Translations under genes and position numbers: made by a program
Notes under the pieces: model-generated
Database searches by the model: none
What the model saw: the letters and a program-made list of their open reading frames with translations, nothing else
What the model was told of the DNA's origin: nothing
Part shown: positions 6,793-12,143 of the stretch, piece after piece
How positions within the stretch are numbered: position 1 is the first letter of the stretch
Layout of the letters: every line of letters starts with the position of its first letter
Assembly (NCBI GenBank): GCA_031411575.1
Contig: JANOBJ010000258.1
Span: 1 to 13,512, forward strand
Reading direction: 5' to 3'
DNA: 13,512 nt
From: JANOBJ01 sp031411575
GTDB taxonomy: Bacteria; Pseudomonadota; Gammaproteobacteria; Burkholderiales; Burkholderiaceae_C

Positions 6793-8049
6793 ATGAATTT
6801 GTTACCAAACGCGGCTGTTGTCGTCGCCAGGTGGTCATTGTTTGCTATGTTAATAATAGCGAGCGTAAGCCATGCGCAAACCCGCAACGATGCCCTGATG
6901 GCCGCGGCTACGGCCGAGCAAGCGGCGGTGGTCAAGACGCTGGAGCGGCTGGTGAACATCGAGACCGGCACCGGTGACGCCGACGGCATGGCCGCGATGG
7001 GGCAGTTCCTTGAGACCGAGCTCAAGGCGCTGGGCGCCACCGTGACGCGCAGCAAGGCGGTGGGCAGTTCGGTCGGCGACAACATCGTGGCGCGCATTCC
7101 CGGCAAGGGTGGCCGCAAGGTGCTGATGATGGCGCACATGGACACGGTCTACGCCAAGGGCACGCTGGCCAAGGCGCCGTTCCGGGTCGATGGCGTGCGT
7201 GCCTTTGGTCCCGGCATCGCCGACGACAAGGGCGGCATGGCGGTGATCCTGCACACGCTCAAGCTGTTGAAGGACCGTGGCTTCCAGGACTACAGCACCA
7301 TCACCGTGCTGTTCAACACCGACGAGGAGCGCGGCTCGACCGGCTCGCGCGACCTGATCGAGGCCGTGGCCCGCGAGCATGACGTGGTGCTGTCGTTCGA
7401 GCCCACGGTGGCGCTGCGCGAGATGATCACGCTGGCCACCTCGGGCATTGCCACTCTGCGCGCCACCATCAAGGGCAAGGCCGCGCATTCCGGCGCCAAC
7501 CCCGAGGCGGGCGTCAATGCCATGGTGGAGGCGTCTGATTTCATCCTGCGCACGATCGACCTGGACAACAAGGACAAGGCTTTCCGCTTCAACTGGACAG
7601 TGGGCACGGGCGGCAAGGTGCCCAACATCATCCCCGATGAATCGGTGATCGACGCCAACATCCGCTACGCCAAGGCCGACGACCTGAGCGCCGCCATGAA
7701 GCTGTTGCAGGAGCGCGCCGCCAAGCCGCGTTTGCCCGGCGCGCAGATCAACGTGCAGCTGATCATGGGCCGCCCGGCCTTCGTCGCCGACGCCGAAGGC
7801 CGCCGCCTGGTGGACAAAGCCGTGGCCATCTACAAGGAAGTGGGTGCTGAGCTGGTCGTCATTCCCGTCACCGGCGGCGGCACCGATGCCGCGTACGCCG
7901 CGCTGTCGGGCAAGCCGGTGATCGAGGGCCTGGGGTTGCCGGGCTTCGGCTACCACAGCGACCAGGCCGAGTACGTGATGATTGATGCCATCCCGCGCCG
8001 CCTGTACCTCGCCGCCCGCATGGTGATGGACGTCGCCCAGGGGAAGTAG
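6793..8049 (+). CDS. exported M20-family metallopeptidase (glutamate carboxypeptidase-like)
   Basis: A 418-residue M20 di-zinc peptidase resembling carboxypeptidase G2, which removes C-terminal glutamate from small peptides or folate-like substrates. The metal and catalytic residues are all visible: H115 and D117 in AHMDTVY, D144 in GIADDKGG, E178/E179 in FNTDEERGSTGSRDL, E203 in SFEPT and H388 in GFGYHSDQAEY. A dimerisation/lid domain sits around residues 210-330. The first 28 residues form a signal peptide: R13, a hydrophobic run W14-V25, and a likely cut after SHA (28), so the enzyme is probably periplasmic. AGGAG at 6782-6786 supports ATG 6793. Part of the hydrophobic core is encoded by the 28-bp repeat, including rare TTA and ATA codons. 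Its substrate, and any link to leucine use, are unknown. Confidence 0.9.
   Translation: MNLLPNAAVVVARWSLFAMLIIASVSHAQTRNDALMAAATAEQAAVVKTLERLVNIETGTGDADGMAAMGQFLETELKALGATVTRSKAVGSSVGDNIVARIPGKGGRKVLMMAHMDTVYAKGTLAKAPFRVDGVRAFGPGIADDKGGMAVILHTLKLLKDRGFQDYSTITVLFNTDEERGSTGSRDLIEAVAREHDVVLSFEPTVALREMITLATSGIATLRATIKGKAAHSGANPEAGVNAMVEASDFILRTIDLDNKDKAFRFNWTVGTGGKVPNIIPDESVIDANIRYAKADDLSAAMKLLQERAAKPRLPGAQINVQLIMGRPAFVADAEGRRLVDKAVAIYKEVGAELVVIPVTGGGTDAAYAALSGKPVIEGLGLPGFGYHSDQAEYVMIDAIPRRLYLAARMVMDVAQGK
6833..6860 (+). repeat. 28-bp AT-rich dispersed repeat, copy 2 (inside a gene)
   Basis: GGTCAT, five bases, GCTAT, seven bases, ATAGC, the same framework as at 6000-6027 and 10164-10191. This copy lies inside the M20 reading frame and encodes about residues 14-23, the hydrophobic core of the signal peptide (AMLIIA). 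GGTCATTGTTTGCTAT here matches the minus-strand copy 1 at 15 of 16 positions. Confidence 0.75.
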
Positions 8050-8053
8050 CGCC

Positions 8054-9181
8054 ATGTTGCTGAGCCAGGACCAGGAAATGATTCGCGACGCGGTGCGCGC
8101 GTTCGCTACCGAGCAGATCGCGCCGCACGCCGCGCGCTGGGACAAGGAGCACCACTTTCCCAAAGACGTGCACAGGGGTCTGGCCGAACTCGGCGCCTAC
8201 GGCATCTGCGTGCCCGAGGAGTTTGGCGGCGCGCACCTGGACTACGTCACGCTGGCGCTGGTGCTGGAAGAAATCGCGGCGGGCGATGGCGGCACCAGCA
8301 CGGCGATCAGCGTGACCAACTGCCCGGTCAACGCCATCCTGATGCGCTACGGCACCGCGGCGCAAAAGGCGAAGTGGCTCACGCCGCTCGCGCAGGGGCA
8401 GATGCTCGGCGCCTTTTGCCTGACCGAGCCGCATGTGGGCAGCGACGCCTCGGCCCTGCGGACCACGGCCACGAAAGACGGCGACAGCTACGTCATCAAC
8501 GGCGTCAAGCAGTTCATCACCAGCGGCAAGAACGGGCAGGTGGCGATCGTGATTGCCGTCACCGACAAGGGCGCAGGCAAGAAAGGCATGAGTGCTTTCA
8601 TCGTGCCGACGGATGCACCCGGTTACGTGGTGGCGCGGCTGGAAGACAAGCTGGGCCAGCACAGCAGCGACACGGCACAGATCAACTTTGACGATTGCCG
8701 CATCCCGGCCGACAACCTGATCGGCGCAGAGGGCGAGGGCTACCGCATCGCGCTGTCGGCGCTTGAAGGCGGGCGCATCGGCATTGCGGCGCAGAGCGTG
8801 GGCATGGCGCGCGCGGCGTTTGACTGCGCCCTCGCGTACTCGAAAGACCGCCAGAGTTTTGGCACCGCCATCTTCAACCACCAGGCGGTGGGTTTCCGCC
8901 TGGCCGATTGCGCCACGCAACTCGAAGCCGCGCGCCAGCTCATCTGGCACGCCGCCAGCCTGCGCGACGCGGGCCGTCCCTGCCTGAAAGAAGCCGCCAT
9001 GGCCAAGCTGTTTGCCAGCGAGATGGCCGAGGCCGTGTGCAGCGCCGCCATCCAGACACTGGGCGGCTACGGCTACGTGAGCGACTTTCCCGTAGAGCGC
9101 ATCTACCGCGACGTGCGGGTGTGCCAGATCTACGAAGGCACCTCCGACGTGCAGAAAATCATCATCCAGCGCGCGCTGTAG
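8054..9181 (+). CDS. acyl-CoA dehydrogenase (short/branched-chain type)
   Basis: A 375-residue flavin acyl-CoA dehydrogenase of normal length. Visible motifs are FCLTEPHVGSD at 121-131, FITSG at 154-158, the FAD-binding/dimer segment YSKDRQSFG, and the C-terminal catalytic block with E361 in QIYEGTSDVQK. A Glu there is the general base of the short- and medium-chain class. That differs from the IVD in this window, so it is a functionally distinct enzyme and not a duplicate. The usual TEPxAGSD motif reads TEPHVGSD, which may alter the flavin or acyl pocket. Candidate substrates include butyryl-, isobutyryl- or 2-methylbutyryl-CoA, but sequence alone does not choose. ATG 8054 lies four bases after the M20 stop, with AGGGGA at 8039-8044, so the two genes are cotranscribed. 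Confidence 0.9.
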   Translation: MLLSQDQEMIRDAVRAFATEQIAPHAARWDKEHHFPKDVHRGLAELGAYGICVPEEFGGAHLDYVTLALVLEEIAAGDGGTSTAISVTNCPVNAILMRYGTAAQKAKWLTPLAQGQMLGAFCLTEPHVGSDASALRTTATKDGDSYVINGVKQFITSGKNGQVAIVIAVTDKGAGKKGMSAFIVPTDAPGYVVARLEDKLGQHSSDTAQINFDDCRIPADNLIGAEGEGYRIALSALEGGRIGIAAQSVGMARAAFDCALAYSKDRQSFGTAIFNHQAVGFRLADCATQLEAARQLIWHAASLRDAGRPCLKEAAMAKLFASEMAEAVCSAAIQTLGGYGYVSDFPVERIYRDVRVCQIYEGTSDVQKIIIQRAL

Positions 9182-9231
9182 GGCGCTGGCATCGCTATCG
9201 CCGTCGATCATCCGTACAAAGAAACCGAACC

Positions 9232-9645
9232 ATGCCCATCACCAAGGGGTCGCGCGCGCTGGTTGACGAAGCGATGGCCGAAGTCACCACCTACTCGGTC
9301 GATCAGGTGCGCGCGCGCCTGGGCCAGCCCGGCGTGCAGCTGGTGGACATCCGCGATGTGCGCGAGCTGGCGGGCGGCACGGTTGTCGGCGCCTTTCATG
9401 CGCCCAGGGGGCTGCTGGAATTCTGGGTTGATCCCGCGTCTCCGTACCACAAGCCGCTGTTCGCCGACGAGAGCCGTGAGTTCATCCTGTTCTGCGGCCT
9501 GGGCTGGCGCAGCGCGCTGGCCGCCAAGGCCCTGCAGGACATGGGCATGACCAACGTGGCCCACATCGACGGCGGTTACGAGGAATGGGTGAAGCAGGGC
9601 GCGCCCACCGAAACGCTGGAAGAACGCAAGGCCCGAAAAGGCTGA
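9232..9645 (+). CDS. single-domain rhodanese-like sulfurtransferase
   Basis: A 137-residue rhodanese domain. The active-site Cys is C88 in FCGLGWRSALAAKAL, a loop of the length used by sulfurtransferases for persulfide carriage. The N-terminal half has QLVDIRDVREL at about 36-46, the usual strand and substrate-loop motif, and the C-terminus has HIDGGYEEW, typical of the domain. No signal peptide or membrane segment is seen, so it is cytosolic. ATG 9232 begins the domain; the frame stays open upstream across the dehydrogenase gene, but no family sequence is there. The sulfur acceptor is unknown. The TGA shares its A with the ATG of the next gene, suggesting coupled translation. Confidence 0.88.
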   Translation: MPITKGSRALVDEAMAEVTTYSVDQVRARLGQPGVQLVDIRDVRELAGGTVVGAFHAPRGLLEFWVDPASPYHKPLFADESREFILFCGLGWRSALAAKALQDMGMTNVAHIDGGYEEWVKQGAPTETLEERKARKG

Positions 9646-10100
9646 TGGCTGGCACTGTGGCAGCCGGCGCAAGAGGTGGCGCGATTTCTGGCGCGACGCC
9701 TGACGTCAAGCCCTGCCCCTGCGGCCGGCTGGACGCGCGCCAGCGCCCGCTGCTGCTCGCGCAGTGCTGCGGGTTGTGGCTGAACGGCGACACGCCCGCG
9801 CCCGACGCCGAATCGCTCATGCGCTCGCGCTACACCGCCTACGTGCGGGGCGACGCGGCCTACCTGCGCGCCACCTGGCACCCGCGCACCTGCCCGGCCG
9901 ACGTGACGCCCGATCTAACCACCCGTTGGCTCGGCCTTTCGGTGCGCGAGCACCGCGTGCTGGACGCCGACCATGCCGAAGTCGAGTTTGTGGCCCGCTG
10001 CCGCCCCGCCGGCCCGGGGCCAGCGTTGCGCCTGCAGGAGCGCAGCCGCTTTGTGCGCGAAGGCGGGCGCTGGTACTACGTGGACGGGGATCAGCGGTAG
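9645..10100 (+). CDS. YchJ-family SEC-C motif protein (UPF0225)
   Basis: A 151-residue protein of the YchJ/UPF0225 type. After a low-complexity start of about 20 residues rich in Ala and Gly, a zinc-binding SEC-C-like motif is seen as CPCG (C24, C26) and QCC (C41, C42). Next comes AESLMRSRYTAYVRGDAAYLRATWHP, the family hallmark, and an NTF2-like domain with ERSRFVREGGRWYYVDGD at the C-terminus. Its biochemical role is not established. The start is taken at ATG 9645, overlapping the rhodanese stop by one base; the frame is open 60 bases further upstream, but that part overlaps the rhodanese gene. Coupling to a rhodanese hints at a shared transcript, not necessarily a shared job. Confidence 0.85.
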   Translation: MAGTVAAGARGGAISGATPDVKPCPCGRLDARQRPLLLAQCCGLWLNGDTPAPDAESLMRSRYTAYVRGDAAYLRATWHPRTCPADVTPDLTTRWLGLSVREHRVLDADHAEVEFVARCRPAGPGPALRLQERSRFVREGGRWYYVDGDQR

Positions 10101-10148
10101 TGGTCTCCAACCGTGTCCGGGACGCTGTTTTCAAGCCAAACAGGCCTG

Positions 10149-10176
10149 TTGTACGCTTCGTCTGGTCATTTATAGC
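10149..10176 (+). promoter_or_regulatory. candidate sigma70 promoter for the HAD gene
   Basis: TTGTAC at 10149-10154 and TATAGC at 10171-10176 are 16 bases apart. A perfect TATAAT also lies at 10183-10188, but it has no -35 at a good distance. Either would place transcription start just before ATG 10195, giving a very short or absent leader. The hexamers overlap repeat copy 3. Sequence match only. Confidence 0.35.
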
Positions 10177-10191
10177 TATGAATATAATAGC
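10164..10191 (+). repeat. 28-bp AT-rich dispersed repeat, copy 3
   Basis: GGTCAT, five bases, GCTAT, seven bases, ATAGC, the same spacing as the other two copies. It fills the intergenic space up to three bases before the HAD start codon, where a ribosome-binding site would normally be. It contains TATAAT at 10183-10188. Confidence 0.75.
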
Positions 10192-10194
10192 ATC

Positions 10195-10863
10195 ATGAAA
10201 TCTGAATTCGACGCCATCCTGTTTGATTGCGACGGCGTGCTGGTCGACAGCGAACCCATTACCAACGGCGTGCTGCGCGACATGCTGGAGGAGCGTGGCT
10301 GGGCGCTCTCGCCGGCCGAATGCATGCGCATCTTCATCGGCAAGGCCGTCAAGGACGAAGCCGCGCTGATTGAGGGCCACACCGGCCAGCCCGTGACCGA
10401 GGCCTGGCTGGCGAGCTTTCGCGAACGCCGAAACGAACGCCTGATGAATGGGCTGCAGCCCATCCGCGGCGCGGTGCCGGCGGTGGCGCGGCTGCATGAA
10501 CGCTTTGGTGGCCGCATCGCCTGCTGCTCGGGCGCTGACCGCTACAAGGTTGAACTGCAGCTTGAGAAGTGCGGACTGATGCCGTACTTTGAGGGCCGCA
10601 TCTTCAGTGGCCATGACATGCCGCGCAGCAAGCCCGCGCCCGACGTGTACCTGGCCGCCATCGCCCAGCTGGGTGTGCGCGCCGGGCGCTGCGCGGTGGT
10701 GGAAGACACCGTCACAGGCGTCACCGCCGGCGTGGCGGCAGGTGCCACGGTGTTTGGCTACAGCCCGCGGGAAGCGGGGCACGACGCGCCCGAGGCGCTG
10801 CGGCGGGCAGGGGTGATCGAGGTGTTTTCAGACATGGCCGATCTGGACCGGCTGTTGACGTAG
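10195..10863 (+). CDS. HAD-superfamily hydrolase, subfamily IA
   Basis: A 222-residue haloacid-dehalogenase-type phosphatase or mutase. Motif I is LFDCDGVLVDSEP with nucleophile D11 and acid/base D13; motif II is the Ser in CCSGAD (S112); motif III is the Lys in SKPAPD (K146); motif IV is VVEDT (E170, D171). A helical cap is inserted after motif I, at about residues 20-85, as in the phosphoglycolate phosphatase/beta-phosphoglucomutase group. The substrate cannot be assigned. The frame is open upstream into the ychJ-like gene, but ATG 10195 begins directly at the conserved N-terminus. No Shine-Dalgarno is visible because repeat copy 3 occupies that position, so translation may be leaderless or weak. 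The gene is convergent with the AraC-type regulator. Confidence 0.88.
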   Translation: MKSEFDAILFDCDGVLVDSEPITNGVLRDMLEERGWALSPAECMRIFIGKAVKDEAALIEGHTGQPVTEAWLASFRERRNERLMNGLQPIRGAVPAVARLHERFGGRIACCSGADRYKVELQLEKCGLMPYFEGRIFSGHDMPRSKPAPDVYLAAIAQLGVRAGRCAVVEDTVTGVTAGVAAGATVFGYSPREAGHDAPEALRRAGVIEVFSDMADLDRLLT

Positions 10864-10883
10864 GCCAGCCGGATCGCCGCGTG

Positions 10884-10902
10884 GCGAAGGCGTCGCCTTT
10901 GC
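10884..10902. terminator. weak hairpin between convergent genes
   Basis: The 82-base convergent gap holds GCGAAGGC and GCCTTTGC around a three-base loop, giving a stem with one mismatch. It is well placed to end both the HAD and AraC transcripts, but no T-run follows on either strand, so the call is tentative. Confidence 0.25.
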
Positions 10903-10945
10903 TCTGCCGCAACCAACGGGCGTGTAGCCGTGGTCAAGCTGGCCG

Positions 10946-11962
10946 TCAGGTGGACGCACCTTTGCGGAACTCTCCCGGCCGCACCCCCGTCCACTGCCGG
11001 AACGCGCGAATGAAGCTCTTCTCGTTGCGGAAACCCGTGGCGGCAGCCACCTGCTTGATGGGTTGGCGGGTGCGGTAGAGCAGGTCTTGCGCGCGCTCGC
11101 GCCGCACCTCGTCTTTGAGCACTTGCAACGTGGCGCCTTCCTCGCGCAGCTGGCGGTGCAGCGTGCGGGCCGAGGTCGCCAGCAATGCTGCCACGCTGTC
11201 GGCGTTGTGGGTCTGCGCCGGATGGGCGGCCAGCACCTGGCGCACCTGCTGCACCAGCAGACGGTCGCGCCGGTAGGGCAGCACGGTCAGTGGCAGCGCG
11301 CGCTGCAGCATCTGGCGCATGGCGCGCTCATCGCGGCGGATGGGCAATTCCAGGTACCGCGCGTCAAAGCTGATCTCGGCGCGCGCCGCCCCAAACACCA
11401 ACGGCGCGGGAAACAGCACCGGGTAGGCATCGGCGTGCGGCGGGGCGGCAAACGGAAAGCGTGCCTCCAGTAGCGCGATGCGCGAGTCCACATACCAGCA
11501 GGCCAGTCCGTGGACGTTGCGCAGCACGTGGACCAGACCGAACTCGCGGACGCCCGGCCCGATCCGGCCGATATCAGCGCGCTCGTCGATGCCCATGCTG
11601 GCGACGCTGCCCGCGACCGACAGTGTGAGGGCGATGTCGTCGGTCAGCAGCGCGTGGTGGCGGCACCAGCGCTGCAACGCCACGCCCAGCGTGGGCGACG
11701 TGAGCGAGGCGCGCGCCAGCAGGCCGTAGCTGCCCCAGGGCAGGCGGCGGTTGAAGGCGCCCAGCGCCTCGTCATCGAGTTCCTGCATGGCAGAGGCCGA
11801 CAGCGCCTCCATCTGCTGCGCGGTGATGTGGCCCCGGTGAAGGTTCAGCAATGATGGCGCGATCTGTGCCTGCTGCAAGGCCCCCGCCGGGCTCATGCCC
11901 CGGCGCTCATAAGCAGCAGCAATTGCACGCACAAAGGCCATTGGGGTAGCGGCAACGGGCAT
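10946..11962 (-). CDS. AraC-family transcriptional regulator (Arabinose_bd N-terminal domain)
   Basis: A 338-residue regulator. The N-terminal two thirds match the arabinose-binding-like sensor of OruR/ArgR-type AraC proteins: AYERRGMSPAGALQQAQI, ARASLTSPTLGVALQRWCRHH and later PFAAPPHADAYPVLFPAPLVFGA. The C-terminal ~90 residues form the double helix-turn-helix, with SVAALLATSARTLHRQLREEG in the first and IKQVAAATGFRNEKSFIRAF then RQWTGVRPGEFR in the second. The frame stays open to 12208, but that would overlap liuB, so ATG 11962 was chosen; an ATG seven codons further in is an alternative. It diverges from liuB across 181 bases and is probably its regulator, perhaps responding to a branched-chain acid or acyl-CoA; the ligand is unknown. 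Confidence 0.87.
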   Translation of the reverse strand: MPVAATPMAFVRAIAAAYERRGMSPAGALQQAQIAPSLLNLHRGHITAQQMEALSASAMQELDDEALGAFNRRLPWGSYGLLARASLTSPTLGVALQRWCRHHALLTDDIALTLSVAGSVASMGIDERADIGRIGPGVREFGLVHVLRNVHGLACWYVDSRIALLEARFPFAAPPHADAYPVLFPAPLVFGAARAEISFDARYLELPIRRDERAMRQMLQRALPLTVLPYRRDRLLVQQVRQVLAAHPAQTHNADSVAALLATSARTLHRQLREEGATLQVLKDEVRRERAQDLLYRTRQPIKQVAAATGFRNEKSFIRAFRQWTGVRPGEFRKGAST

Positions 11963-12005
11963 AGGGCGAGTCTGTCCGAAGTTGGCGCGATTTGCAACCT
12001 CGTCG

Positions 12006-12023
12006 GCAGTTGCTCGAAACTGC
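12006..12023. promoter_or_regulatory. candidate operator in the araC-type/liuB intergenic region
   Basis: GCAGTT, six bases, AACTGC is a perfect inverted repeat in the 181-base divergent gap. An octamer GTTGGCGC also occurs twice in the same direction, at 11981-11988 and 12042-12049, which could be half-sites since AraC proteins usually bind direct repeats. No copy of the liuR-type TTGACGT palindrome is present here. No confident -35/-10 pair was found for either gene. Confidence 0.4.
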
Positions 12024-12078
12024 TTGCCCCTATGCTGGCCGGTTGGCGCTAAGGTACGGGCCAAAGACCCCATTTCAT

Positions 12079-12117
12079 GGGCCCAAGACTCGCGGTTCAA
12101 TCCCCAAAGTCTGGCCC
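12079..12117 (+). other. imperfect stem-loop in the liuB leader
   Basis: GGGCC-CA-AGACT at 12079-12090 can pair with AGTCTGGCCC at 12108-12117, giving ten base pairs with a two-base bulge and a 17-base loop, 26 bases before the liuB start codon. No T-run follows. It could be a leader structure or chance. Confidence 0.25.
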
Positions 12118-12143
12118 GGCGCAAACGGTTCAACGAGGAAGAC

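Noticed and set aside
6844..6860. Alternative start of the M20 gene at the ATG inside repeat copy 2 (6847)
   Set aside because: It would remove the signal peptide start and lacks a ribosome site, whereas ATG 6793 has AGGAG six bases upstream and a complete export signal.
9701..9708. TGACGTCA octamer resembling half of the liuR palindrome
   Set aside because: It lies inside the YchJ-like coding region, lacks the spacing of the 16-bp operator, and has no promoter nearby.
12090..12117. GGTTCAATCC resembling a tRNA T-loop upstream of liuB
   Set aside because: The flanking bases do not form a five-base T-stem, and no anticodon arm or acceptor stem can be drawn around it.
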